From Proteus penneri (GTDB lineage: Bacteria; Pseudomonadota; Gammaproteobacteria; Enterobacterales; Enterobacteriaceae), in assembly GCF_003144535.1 (NCBI RefSeq), contig NZ_PHFJ01000008.1, positions 156,421 to 220,420 of the forward strand: a DNA stretch of 64,000 nucleotides. The letters are read 5' to 3'. Positions 18,012 to 27,752 of the stretch are shown here, piece after piece (the stretch's first letter is position 1; every line of letters starts with the position of its first letter). The notes beneath the pieces were generated by a model. That model was not told the origin of the DNA. It ran no database searches and saw only the letters and a list, made by a program, of their open reading frames with translations. The position numbers were made by a program, and so were the translations under genes.

Positions 18012-20383
18012 TTACTGACGGCCTTTTTTAATTGCTGACACACGGCGTTTGAATTTCACATGTGAAGGTAATTCTTTCGCAATGCGTTCATCTTCAACAA
18101 TCGCTCTTACCCAAAAATCACCCTTCTCATCGACATTGATCCCTTGTATTTCATGCTCAAACCCTGGAAATGCCTTATCAAAAATTTGTAAGGCTTTTAG
18201 GTAACCAATAATACCTTGATCTCCTTTAGGTAAGCGTTCACCCGGCATAAGAACAGGAATTCCCGGTGGATAAGGAACTAACATACTCGCCGAAATACGC
18301 CCTGAAAAATCATCTAAAGGGATATGTTCTGCTTTATAGCGAACGACTTTTTGATAAGCCTCCGCTGGTGACATGACAGGTTCTGGATCACTATTTACTG
18401 CATCATTAATATGTTTCATTAAATCAAGCTCATCCATCTTTTCATGCATAGATTGGCAGAGTTGTTTTAATGTCATTTTTGCATATTGAGGAGCGATTTC
18501 TTTTAGTGAGGGAATAGCATCTATCGCTAACGCATCGGAATCATAGAGCTTTTTAAAGGTCAGTAAACTTTCTAATAACGTTCCCCATTTACCTTTAGTT
18601 ACCCCTACAGAAAAGAGGATTAAAACGGTATAGTCCCCCGTTCTTGCAATTTCAATACGCCGATCGTCCAAGAATTTAGTAATGATATAACCTGGGATAC
18701 CCATCTTTTGATATTGACCATCGGCAGTAATACCAGGGCAGGTAATTGTGACTTTAACAGGGTCTAACATACTGTCGGTATCAGCAATATCTTCATCAGA
18801 AAAACCATGCCATTTATCACCGATTTTTAATGTCCAACAATCAGACTCTTGGCTTAACAAATCGAGAGGTGCTTGCTCAAAGCTGTGATTTTCGCCAGTT
18901 TTCGGATCACGTACTTGAGTTGGCTGTAATACATCGAAGAACCAATCAGAATCACCATTTTGCTCTTTTAATTGGCGTTTGACAGAAACGACGGCCTTAC
19001 GAAATGCAATGGCTTCTTCTATCGATTCTTGTACTAAAGAATAACCAGATTCTCCTTTCATCATTCCGACTGCAACATCAATGGAAGCAATAATAGGATA
19101 ATAAGGTGAAGTGGTGCCATGCATCATAAATGAGTCATTAAAGTCATCGAAATTTAACGGCGCTCGTTCGCTTTTTTCACGTGGATCATTGATGCCATAG
19201 AGAGTGATGGCAACATTTTATGTGTTGATTGCACGGCAAAAAGGGTAGGACAATTAGGAATATCTTCAGATACATCCATCGCAAAACGATTTTTATATAA
19301 AGGATGGAAACGCGCATAAGCATACCATGCTTCATCAAAATGAATTCGAGGTACGCTGGTTGCTAAATTTTTCACCACATCATTTACGTTGTAACAAAAA
19401 CCATCATAAGTACAGTTTGTCACAACAGCATAAGTCGGTTCAGGGCTGATAGCACCTTCGGCTAGCGGACTCTCTTTTATCAGTTTGCTAATACTGGCTT
19501 GTGTTAAGCGTTTGGTTGGGATCGGACCAATTAAACCGTAGCCATTTCGTGTAGGTTTTAAATAAACAGGACGTCCTTGTGAAAGTGTTAAGCCATGATT
19601 CAATGATTTATGGCAGTTTCTATCCACAACAACAATCTCGTCTGCCCCAATAGCGCCTTGTGCCACAATACGATTGGAACCGGATGAACCTGAAACACCA
19701 TAAAATGTCCAATCAGCGCCAAATAGTTCTGCTGCTATTTCTTCTGATGTTTTTGAAGGCCCCGCATGAATAAGGTAATCCCCCATTTCAGCCGTTGCGA
19801 CACCAATATCAGCACGCATCATATTTTCACCAAAGAAATTGATGAACTCAATACCAATAGGATGTTTCAAATAAGCCATACCGCCCATATGTCCTGGGCA
19901 ATCCCAATAATAATCACCATCCTCAGTGAAATCTTTTAATGTTTTAAAATATGGAGGTAAAAGGCTCTCTGCATAGCGATGAATTAAAGTATAAATACGA
20001 TTAGCTGTAAATGTTGCGGTTTCTGAATAGAGATAGATATATTCACTTACTTCTTTAAGAATATTAATAGAAACATTATCGGTAATATTCTCTTCAGACA
20101 GTAGAATAATAGGGGTCGTTGGATTTCTTTTTCTAAATAATGAAATAAAGGCTTCACTCTCTATATTCATTTTTGGATTGTTTTTATCCCAGAAAATACC
20201 TACCGCACTGTATTTAGGGCTCTCTTTTATATATTTAATCCCATGATCAATATTATCTGCAATTTGAGCGATAAAACCACGCTCTGTAATTGCATGTTTT
20301 AATGATCCTAATGCTTGTTTTGCAGGGCTATCTTCTTTTAGTCCCGCAGATGAGACAAATAATACATGATGATTAAACTTCAT
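18012..20383 (-). pseudogene. adiA: PLP-dependent basic amino-acid decarboxylase (AdiA-like), interrupted by one frameshift
   Basis: Two frames together make one fold-type I Orn/Lys/Arg decarboxylase of about 790 aa. The first starts at ATG 20383 (GGAGGTG five bases upstream) and ends at 19154; it contains the N-terminal wing domain, DCPGHMGG, GVSGSSGSNRIVAQG, VVDRNCHKSLNHG, the VTNCTYDGFCYN and HFDEAWYAYARFHP motifs, and the PLP lysine in STHKMLPSLS (Lys389). It then reads KKANERR-stop. In the -1 frame the sequence continues SERAPLNFDDFNDSFMMHGTTSPYYP into the second frame (18012-19127), which supplies the substrate-binding and C-terminal domains. The break is at a six-A run (T6 on the plus strand, 19172-19177), where one more A would restore the gene. 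Motifs are closest to biodegradative arginine decarboxylase AdiA, but lysine or ornithine specificity is not excluded. Confidence 0.8.
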
Positions 20384-20472
20384 AGACACCTCCATAGGTA
20401 TCAATATTGATTGATATTGCCATTATCTGATTCATTTCATTGAAAAAATTTCAATTAATAATTATGCAATAA

Positions 20473-21933
20473 TTAAAATTCAATATAATTATTGAGATAT
20501 AGAAAAATCGTCAATACGTCCAGTAAGATAATAAAAACAAATAAAATACGCTCTGTTGGATTAAATAGCGTCTTCTGCTCTTGATATCTCGACCAAATAA
20601 AAAGGGGAATACCTAATGTCAATAAAATAGGCACCATCGCTAAATATTTAATTTCACAAGCATAAAACATAAACAAGCAGAACATTAATCCAATAAATCC
20701 ACTAATTAAAGCAGAAGCCTTACCTTTATTGGCATATTTTGAAAAGTCACCCGACAAACAAAGCTGTAATAAATAAGCTGATGTTGCCAAATAAGCAGGT
20801 AGAACCATTAATGCAGAAATAGCTAACATTGTTAGCCAAGCATCATTAGAAAAATAAGCAACAAAGACAACCAATTGCATAAATAGGCTACTCACCCACA
20901 GAGAGGTAGAGGCAGCGCCATTTTTATTTTTTACTGAAAATGCTTTAGGAAAAGTACCATTTTGAGCCGCAACCATAGGTATTTCAGCACAAATCATCGT
21001 CCAAGCTAGCCAACTGGTTAATACGGACACTAATACGCCGATATTAATTAACCACTCACCCCAATCGCCAACAACAGTTTTTAATATTCCAGCTGTTGAT
21101 GGTGTTGGTATTATGCTTAATGCTTTTTGCGGTAAAACACCAAAAGGTAATACTGAAATAAAAATACAAATAATCAGTGAGACAATAAACCCTATCAATG
21201 TTGCTTTGCCCACATCTTTTTTATTGCGCGCTCGACCAGATAGCGCAACCGCACCTTCGACACCGATAAAACACCACAGAGCAACATCTAAAGGCGCTAA
21301 AATTTGTGCAGGAATAGGCCCTAAATTATCAGCTGAAATAGGTGCTGAATTTCCCCAAAAATTATTAGTTAGCTCTTCATAATTCAAGAAGTAAACCAGT
21401 ATAAACACGAAAATACTTAAAGGAATTAACTTCGCAAACGTACCAATAATATTAATCGCACCCGCCAATTTCGTGCCGGATAAAACAAGGTAATTAAATC
21501 CCCAAATAAGAATAGAAGCACCGATAATAGAGGGAATATTATTTCCGCCTTTAAAATCACCAGGTAAGAAATAATTTAAGGTATCCATCACCATAATAGC
21601 AAAAGCAACATTGCTAAAAATGGTCATTAACCAATAACCCCAAGCAACAATAAAAGCAACAAAAGCACCAAATCCTTCACGAGCATACATATAAATACCT
21701 GATTGAAGATCAGGTCGAATATCTGAAAGCACCATAAAGATCCGGGCAATAAAATACATACCAAAACCGCAAATTAGCCAAGCAATAATGACTGGACCAA
21801 TTTCAGATGTTGCTGCCATATTTTGCGGTAATCCATCAACTCCACTACCTATCATTGAGCTGATTACGATGGCAATCAACGCAAGTAGTCCTATCTTCTG
21901 GCCTGTATTATTATTTGAATTGCCTTTTGACAT
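20473..21933 (-). CDS. Basic amino-acid/polyamine antiporter, APC superfamily (ArcD/YdgI type)
   Basis: An intact 486-aa carrier with about 12-13 membrane spans. The first span begins KIGLLALIAIVISSMIGSGVDGLPQN; the GSG unit is the unwound substrate-binding helix of APC exchangers. Other family stretches are LSGTKLAGAINIIGTFAKLIPL, CFIGVEGAVALSGRARNKKDVGKATLIGF and TWLAWTMICAEIPMVAAQNGTFPKAF-like segments. It is the first gene of the decarboxylase cluster and 89 bases before the decarboxylase start, so the pair could form an acid-resistance system that takes in the amino acid and expels the amine. The second antiporter at the other end of the cluster is a clear paralogue. Confidence 0.85.
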   Translation of the reverse strand: MSKGNSNNNTGQKIGLLALIAIVISSMIGSGVDGLPQNMAATSEIGPVIIAWLICGFGMYFIARIFMVLSDIRPDLQSGIYMYAREGFGAFVAFIVAWGYWLMTIFSNVAFAIMVMDTLNYFLPGDFKGGNNIPSIIGASILIWGFNYLVLSGTKLAGAINIIGTFAKLIPLSIFVFILVYFLNYEELTNNFWGNSAPISADNLGPIPAQILAPLDVALWCFIGVEGAVALSGRARNKKDVGKATLIGFIVSLIICIFISVLPFGVLPQKALSIIPTPSTAGILKTVVGDWGEWLINIGVLVSVLTSWLAWTMICAEIPMVAAQNGTFPKAFSVKNKNGAASTSLWVSSLFMQLVVFVAYFSNDAWLTMLAISALMVLPAYLATSAYLLQLCLSGDFSKYANKGKASALISGFIGLMFCLFMFYACEIKYLAMVPILLTLGIPLFIWSRYQEQKTLFNPTERILFVFIILLDVLTIFLYLNNYIEF

Positions 21934-22435
21934 ATTCTTAACCCTATTGTAACGACTTCTGTATTAACATGATGAGCTAATGAATGAGTATAGTAGAATA
22001 TAAAAATCATACACTCCAAACTATTACGATAATTGTAACTTATTATGTCTAAATGAAAAAAACATGACTTAAATATTAATGGGTTTTAATATTTAATCAC
22101 CTAAAGAAAATAAATAACAATAGATCCCTTTCAATAGATAAGAATCAAAAATTAAGTGTTTAAAATTTTATACATATAACAACCATCTTCATGAAAAGTA
22201 AAAAGATATATTTTTCATCATCAGATAATAATTATATTCATATAAAACGAACATTAAAAGTATTTGTTATTTTATATATATCAATCAACTAGTTAAATAT
22301 AAATTTAGTATACTTTCCTTTTATTAAGATAGTAATAAATACGTAATTCACATATAAGGTAAATCTTAAAAAGAATTATTCTTTATTTAAAATATTGGAA
22401 AGAATCTTAAAAAGAATAGTAATTGAAATTAAATA
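21934..22435. promoter_or_regulatory. AT-rich intergenic region upstream of the decarboxylase/antiporter cluster
   Basis: About 500 bases without a gene lie between the antiporter start and the end of the AraC gene. The DNA is extremely AT-rich. It must carry the promoter of the minus-strand cluster. A 15-base direct repeat is listed separately. H-NS-type silencing would fit such composition, but this is inference. Confidence 0.4.
22362..22417 (+). repeat. Direct repeat AATCTTAAAAAGAAT, two copies
   Basis: The 15-mer occurs at 22362-22376 and again at 22403-22417, 41 bases apart, i.e. about four helical turns. It lies just after the stop of the AraC-family gene. It could be a regulator binding site or chance in very AT-rich DNA. 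Confidence 0.5.
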
Positions 22436-23221
22436 TTAAAAACGATCTAATTTCAGCCCATCCGCACTAAAATGAGAAGGCGATTGTCCCATCTGTTTTT
22501 TAAACATTGTCGAGAATGAGCCCGCGCTGTTATAACCTAAATCAAAGGCAACTTCAGTAATACCGCGCCCAGATAAAATTTGTGTTAATGAATTCAATAA
22601 ACAGACTTGTTGTCGCCATTGTGAAAATGACATTCCTGTTTGTTTGCGGAAAAAACGGCTAAAAGAGCGCTCACTTTTATGTAATTTATCTGCCCACTGT
22701 TGCGGTAAAGAATCTATTTTTGGGTTACGAATAAAATCACGACATAATTGAGCTAATTTACTGTCTTGTGGAATAGGCGCAAAAAACGGTAACGGTTTTG
22801 CTTTTGCTAACTCACATAAGATTAACTGCATTAAAAGACCATCTCGCCCTTTTTTATCATATTCTGCAGGCACATCTACAGCTTCAAGCAGTAACTGGCG
22901 AAAAAGAGGAGAAACACTGACAACTTCACACTGTTTACTGTGCCGAGGTGCAGCTGAAGGCTCAATATAAAGGCTGCGAGTGCTTACATCTAACATACGC
23001 GTTTCATGCCCAGTCTGCGGAGGTATCCACACACCACAAGACGGTGGAATAATCCACTCACCATCATCTGTACTCACTTCAATTAAACCCGTAGCAGGGT
23101 ATAAAAATTGCGCTCGACGATGTTGATGTGTTTCTAACAGCGTATTGGGCAAATAGTCTGTACCCAGCGCAATAACATCTCGGTCAAGTGAATCAACGCT
23201 TTTTAACGGTACATTTCTCAC
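22436..23221 (-). CDS. AraC-family transcriptional regulator (NimR/YeaM-like)
   Basis: The 261-residue protein has an N-terminal cupin sensor (LLETHQHRRAQFLYPATGLIEVSTDDGEWIIPPSCGVWIPPQTGHETRM) and a C-terminal AraC DNA-binding domain (about 165-255) ending GITEVAFDLGYNSAGSFSTMFKKQMGQSPSHF. The WIPP-x-x-x-H cupin style is shared with E. coli NimR (YeaM) and related single-gene regulators of drug or metabolite exporters. It faces away from the dms-like operon and toward the decarboxylase cluster; either could be a target, but no operator is identified. Confidence 0.85.
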   Translation of the reverse strand: MRNVPLKSVDSLDRDVIALGTDYLPNTLLETHQHRRAQFLYPATGLIEVSTDDGEWIIPPSCGVWIPPQTGHETRMLDVSTRSLYIEPSAAPRHSKQCEVVSVSPLFRQLLLEAVDVPAEYDKKGRDGLLMQLILCELAKAKPLPFFAPIPQDSKLAQLCRDFIRNPKIDSLPQQWADKLHKSERSFSRFFRKQTGMSFSQWRQQVCLLNSLTQILSGRGITEVAFDLGYNSAGSFSTMFKKQMGQSPSHFSADGLKLDRF

Positions 23222-23668
23222 AGTCTAGGTTACCCTTTTTTTATTTTCGTCCTTTTTAATATAACAGTTCTCACGCACTCTACACACTGGCAAATAATGA
23301 GTTATATAATTAAAATCGCTATATGTTTTAATAAATAACGAAGATATTTTATGTGAAATTTCAACCTTCTTGATATCTATTAAATAAACTTCGTTAACAA
23401 TCAAAAAACGCGCTTTTAACACCCTTAGTAAATAGGCTGAAATTCAAATGTCATTGTCTGGTTTTAGAATGTTGGCAAAAGATTAATCAACTACTATCCC
23501 TCTCGCAGAGGTTAATTCAAGCATTCTGCAATTATCTATGCATTCAATAATAATGCAGCGGATACCAGACATTCCCTTTATTCATAGCCTAGAAAAATCA
23601 CGCACGTTCTTTATATCAAGTATCGGGTATATCGGGGTCCGCCTATTATGTTTAAGGTAGAGTTCATT
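23222..23668. promoter_or_regulatory. Intergenic region upstream of the dmsA-like gene
   Basis: About 440 bases between divergent genes. Nothing convincing is coded; a 65-codon minus-strand frame is considered spurious. An anaerobic promoter is expected here. I looked for a TTGAT-N4-ATCAA FNR box and found only half sites (for example ATCAA near 23487 and 23621). Confidence 0.4.
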
Positions 23669-26089
23669 ATGAGCAATCAGTCCGATCACGATCATGATAC
23701 AAAGAGCATTCTCAACGATGTTAGCCGCCGTCACTTTATTCAAGCGAGCTCAGCATTAGTCACCCTTCCTTTTCTCGCATCAAACTCCTTTGCTGCGACA
23801 ACCGATAACGCTATCCCAGTAAAATCAATAACGACCGAAGAGGGTGAACGGGTTGTTTCAACTTGCAGTAGCTTTGACTGTGGCGGTAAATGTGATATTC
23901 GAGCCCACGTAAAGGATGGCAAAGTCACCCGTATTAGCACACGTCCCGATGCTGATCTAGATGAAGAGATGCCTATTATGCGTGCCTGCGTTCGAGGTCG
24001 CGGTTATCGAAAATTTGTCTATCATCCAGACCGTTTAAAATACCCAATGAAACGCGTTGGCAAACGTGGCGAAGGCAAATTTGAACGGATCACGTGGGAA
24101 GAAGCGACCACTCTTATTGCGCAAAATATGCAGCGTATTAACCAACAATATGGCCCCGCATCACGCTTTGTCAGCTTAAGTACAGGTGTGACTGGCGGTG
24201 TTTTCTCGGGTGCGAATATGTTACGTCGCCTGTTTAATATCACGGGGGGTTTTCTAGAAAACTATCACTCCGTTAGTAATGGAAATACCCTTGCAGTCAC
24301 CCCTTATACTTACGGTACAGCTGCTAGTGGTAGCACACTTGATACATTAGAAAACACCCCTCTTGTGATTTTATGGGGCCATAACCCTAACGAAACGATT
24401 TTTGGTCACTCAAACCATTTCTTCCAAAAAATGAAGAAAAATGGCACTAAGTTTATTGTTGTTGATCCTCGTTATTCTGATACCGCCTCTTCTTTAGCTG
24501 ATCAATGGATCCCATTATTACCAACAACGGATAACGCCATGATGGATGCGATGATGTATGTCATCGTCAGTGAGAACCTTCACGATCAAGCATTTATCGA
24601 TAAATACACTATTGGCTTTGACGAACACCAAATGCCAGAAGGTGTAGGTAAAAATGAATCTTTAGTTGCCTATTTGATGGGTAAAAAAGATGGCATTAAG
24701 AAAACACCTGAATGGGCAGAACCTATCACTAAAGTGCCTGCTGATACTATCCGCCAATTAGCCCGTGAATATGCATCGACAAAACCGGCAGCATTGATGC
24801 AAGGTTGGGGGCCTCAGCGCCATATTTGTGGTGAACGGACGGCACGTGGTGCAACATTACTTGCAACGATCACTGGTAATGTGGGGGTTCGAGGTGGTTG
24901 GGCTGCCGGCTATGGTATGGCTTTAAACTCTGAATTGCGTAAAACCATCGCAGGGCCAAGCCTATTAACCAACCCAGTAAAAGCGAAAATTAATATCACC
25001 AACTGGGTGCAAGCGTGTGAAGACAAAAATTTAGTCACACCACAAAATGGGTTACTGAACGCCGAGAAACTTGATACTGAAATCAAGATGATTTTCTCAA
25101 TGGCGGGTAACTACATGACGAACCAAAATACCGATATTCTTCATGCTGCTAAAGTCCTTGAAGATGAATCAAAGGTAGAATTTATCGTCTGTAGCGATCT
25201 GTATCTGACACCAAGTGCAAAATATGCCGATATTTTACTGCCTGAAACCAGCTTTTTAGAACGCTGGAACATCGGTGGTACATGGAGTTATGGCGACTAC
25301 ATTATTCTTTCTGAAAAAGTGATTGAACCTGAATTTGAACGTCGTACTGACTACGCTTGGTTACGTGAAGTTGCAGATAAATTAGGCGTTGGTGAACAAT
25401 TTAGCGAAGGCAAAGAGACTGATCGCGATTGGATTGAATATTTAGTCGATGACGCCAGTGTGAAACGTCCTGAAGACGGCATTCCAACCTTTAAAGAGCT
25501 ATTGGTTAAACGCCGTCATTTATTAAAACATCGTCCACATACTCAAAATGTGGCATTTGAGAAAAATATTCAAGATATCGAAAACAACCCATTCCCAACG
25601 CCGTCAGGCAAAATTGAGATTTTCTCTAAACGCTTATATGACATGAATAATGTCGATATTCCGGCGCTCTCTCATTACGTACCCGCTATTGAAGGCCCTG
25701 AAGATACGCTAACGGATAAATTCCCGTTACAACTTATCACATGGAAAGGGCGTAATCGCGCAAACTCAACGCAGTTTGCCAACCCTTGGTTACAAGAAGT
25801 ACAACGCCAAGAACTCTGGTTAAACCCGTTAGATGCCCAAGATAGAAACATCAAAGAGGGCGAGAAAGTCAAAGTGTATAACGATCGTGGAGTAACGATG
25901 GTGCCCGCCAAATTAACACAACGAATTATGCCTGGCGTCGTGGCCTTGCAAGCAGGAGCTTGGTGGCAACCTGATGCAAAAGGCATAGATCAAGGTGGAT
26001 GTGCCAATGTATTAACATCATCCCGTAGCACCGCAATGGCACACGGCAATGCTCACCAAACATTATTGGTCGAGGTAGCAAAAGTATGA
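23669..26089 (+). CDS. dmsA: Anaerobic dimethyl sulfoxide reductase-type molybdoenzyme, catalytic subunit A
   Basis: I favour ATG 23669 (MSNQSDHDHD, about 806 aa), 11 bases after AAGG; an ATG seven codons earlier is possible. Residues about 19-50 are a twin-arginine signal (SRRHFIQASSALVTLPFLASNSFA), so the folded enzyme goes to the periplasm with its cofactor. CSSFDCGGKC and the later RACVRGRGYRKFVYHPDRLKYP form the [4Fe-4S] site and the hand-over to the molybdopterin domain. WGHNPNETIFGHSN, VVDPRYSDTASSLADQW and LLPETSFLERWN are bis-MGD-binding features of DmsA/YnfE. DmsB- and DmsC-like genes follow in one operon. It could reduce DMSO or another S- or N-oxide (YnfE reduces selenate); substrate is inferred. 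Confidence 0.85.
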   Translation: MSNQSDHDHDTKSILNDVSRRHFIQASSALVTLPFLASNSFAATTDNAIPVKSITTEEGERVVSTCSSFDCGGKCDIRAHVKDGKVTRISTRPDADLDEEMPIMRACVRGRGYRKFVYHPDRLKYPMKRVGKRGEGKFERITWEEATTLIAQNMQRINQQYGPASRFVSLSTGVTGGVFSGANMLRRLFNITGGFLENYHSVSNGNTLAVTPYTYGTAASGSTLDTLENTPLVILWGHNPNETIFGHSNHFFQKMKKNGTKFIVVDPRYSDTASSLADQWIPLLPTTDNAMMDAMMYVIVSENLHDQAFIDKYTIGFDEHQMPEGVGKNESLVAYLMGKKDGIKKTPEWAEPITKVPADTIRQLAREYASTKPAALMQGWGPQRHICGERTARGATLLATITGNVGVRGGWAAGYGMALNSELRKTIAGPSLLTNPVKAKINITNWVQACEDKNLVTPQNGLLNAEKLDTEIKMIFSMAGNYMTNQNTDILHAAKVLEDESKVEFIVCSDLYLTPSAKYADILLPETSFLERWNIGGTWSYGDYIILSEKVIEPEFERRTDYAWLREVADKLGVGEQFSEGKETDRDWIEYLVDDASVKRPEDGIPTFKELLVKRRHLLKHRPHTQNVAFEKNIQDIENNPFPTPSGKIEIFSKRLYDMNNVDIPALSHYVPAIEGPEDTLTDKFPLQLITWKGRNRANSTQFANPWLQEVQRQELWLNPLDAQDRNIKEGEKVKVYNDRGVTMVPAKLTQRIMPGVVALQAGAWWQPDAKGIDQGGCANVLTSSRSTAMAHGNAHQTLLVEVAKV

Positions 26090-26727
26090 GTCAATTTATC
26101 GTTTATCCCGCTGTGAGCAACAAACAGTTAGGATTTTATATCGACAGCGCTCGCTGTTCAGGTTGCAAAGCGTGTCAGGTTGCTTGTAAAGATAAAAACA
26201 ACCTTGATGTCGGACGCAAATTTCGCCGTGTCTATGAAATCACTGGCGGGGGTTATACCCGTAATTCGAAAGGTGCGCTGATCAATAATGTCTTCGCTTA
26301 CACCTTATCTATCTCTTGTAACCATTGTGACGATCCGATTTGTGTTAAAAACTGCCCAACAACAGCAATGCATAAGCGTAAAGGCGATGGCATTGTCATG
26401 GTAGATACCGACAAATGTGTCGGTTGTGGTGCTTGTGCGTGGTCTTGCCCTTATGGCGCGCCACAGATGAACCCAGAAACCAAACAGATGTCAAAATGCG
26501 ATTTTTGTATCGATTTACAGCAAAAAGGTGAACAACCGGTTTGTGTCGCCACTTGTCCGCTAGGTGCAATCCAATTTGGCCCTATTGATGAACTGCGTGA
26601 ACGCTATGGCGATTTAGATTATGTCACGGGTTTACCTTCCCCTGAAATAACACATCCCAACCTTGTTATTAACCCACATCAGGGTGCAAACAATGACGGA
26701 ATTAATAATAAGGGAGAAAGAAAATGA
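26086..26727 (+). CDS. dmsB: Dimethyl sulfoxide reductase-type iron-sulfur subunit B
   Basis: The 213-residue protein contains four ferredoxin-like cysteine groups: CSGCKACQVACK (about residue 24), CNHCDDPICVKNCP (about 77), CVGCGACAWSCP (about 109) and CDFCIDLQQKGEQPVCVATCP (about 139), matching the four [4Fe-4S] clusters that carry electrons from the membrane anchor to the catalytic subunit. It overlaps dmsA by four bases and dmsC by four bases (ATGA at both junctions). Confidence 0.93.
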   Translation: MSQFIVYPAVSNKQLGFYIDSARCSGCKACQVACKDKNNLDVGRKFRRVYEITGGGYTRNSKGALINNVFAYTLSISCNHCDDPICVKNCPTTAMHKRKGDGIVMVDTDKCVGCGACAWSCPYGAPQMNPETKQMSKCDFCIDLQQKGEQPVCVATCPLGAIQFGPIDELRERYGDLDYVTGLPSPEITHPNLVINPHQGANNDGINNKGERK

Positions 26728-27623
26728 ATGAATGGTCATTATTAATCTTCACATTTATGATGAATGCGACCATTGGTCTTGCACTAACAACAGGGCTTTT
26801 TGCTCGTCGCCTTTCTCATTATCTCAATGCAGAAAGCTACTATCGCTTTATGCTGTTGACCTTATTTGTTATTTGTGGATTGGCAGGTTTAGGCTCTATC
26901 GCTTCAATAACTCACTTAGGTGTGCCATTAAATGCCCCTAATGCCATTAGAAATGTTTTTTCTGCTTGGTTAAGTCGTGAAGTCGCCGTCACTGCTATTT
27001 TTGTCGGTTGCCTAGGATTAACCTTTTTATGGCTCTGGCGCACTCGCAAACTCTCAATGCTGTTATTAAGTAGCAGTATTCTGATTGGGTTATTTGATAT
27101 TTATTGTATGGCATCGATTTATCGCCATACCTCTATTTTGACATGGATGGACCCTAACACTTACATCATGTTCTTCGGCACGATGTTAACACTTGGTGCC
27201 GCTATTTTCTTTTTGCTGATCAAAGTATTACAACACGTAGGCAGTAAGTTAGGTATTGAAATACCACAAGACTCATTCCCAATACGCTGGAAATGGCAAT
27301 TATGGGGAATAATGGCATTTAGCTTAATTGGCCGATTACTGTATCAACCTTTTTATGAGCGATATTTAACTAGCACACTCTATAGCCAAAAATCGGTGAC
27401 ATTCCCGTTATCACCTATTCAAGTGTATTACTCTATTGGCTCGCTACGGACTGCCTGTTGGATCTTAGCCACCTTTGCAGTATTAGCTTGTGGCTATAGT
27501 TTAGTGAAATTCCTAACCCCTAAAAATCAAGGTCAATCAACTGAGTCTATTTTTGCACTTGGCTGTGTTATCGCAATTATCGCTGACTTTATGTTGCGCT
27601 ATGTTTTCTACTCAATTCACTAA
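26724..27623 (+). CDS. dmsC: Dimethyl sulfoxide reductase-type membrane anchor subunit C
   Basis: The 299-aa protein has eight predicted membrane spans and DmsC-type residues: the N-terminal WSLLIFTFMMNATIGLALTTG, LGSIASITHLGVPLNAPNAIRNVFSAWLSREV (the H-L-G and S-W-L-S-R-E motif of the menaquinol site), and YIMFFGTMLTLGAAIFFLL. It anchors DmsAB and oxidises menaquinol. A terminator follows. The protein stops at the normal DmsC length. Confidence 0.9.
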   Translation: MNEWSLLIFTFMMNATIGLALTTGLFARRLSHYLNAESYYRFMLLTLFVICGLAGLGSIASITHLGVPLNAPNAIRNVFSAWLSREVAVTAIFVGCLGLTFLWLWRTRKLSMLLLSSSILIGLFDIYCMASIYRHTSILTWMDPNTYIMFFGTMLTLGAAIFFLLIKVLQHVGSKLGIEIPQDSFPIRWKWQLWGIMAFSLIGRLLYQPFYERYLTSTLYSQKSVTFPLSPIQVYYSIGSLRTACWILATFAVLACGYSLVKFLTPKNQGQSTESIFALGCVIAIIADFMLRYVFYSIH

Positions 27624-27688
27624 TTGCAATTGAGTATGGTTGTTTTAAGAAAGTATCAAAATTTATGAGCAGACTCTCTTAATTATTT

Positions 27689-27726
27689 AAGGTAATTTGG
27701 ATCACGCACCCAGATTACCTTTTTTC
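27689..27726 (+). terminator. Terminator of the dms-like operon
   Basis: AAGGTAATTTGG (27689-27700) pairs with CCAGATTACCTT (27710-27721) with one G:U pair, followed by TTTTT. It lies 65 bases after dmsC and 27 before the end of norR. Confidence 0.85.
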
Positions 27727-27752
27727 GTTTAGGGCATTCCTTTTTAAAATTA

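Noticed and set aside
23225..23422. Sixty-five-codon minus-strand frame between the AraC gene and dmsA
   Set aside because: Poor ribosome site, no family resemblance, and it lies in a promoter region with typical AT-rich composition; probably chance.
23460..23640. FNR box upstream of dmsA
   Set aside because: Only half sites were found; none matches both arms of TTGAT-N4-ATCAA.
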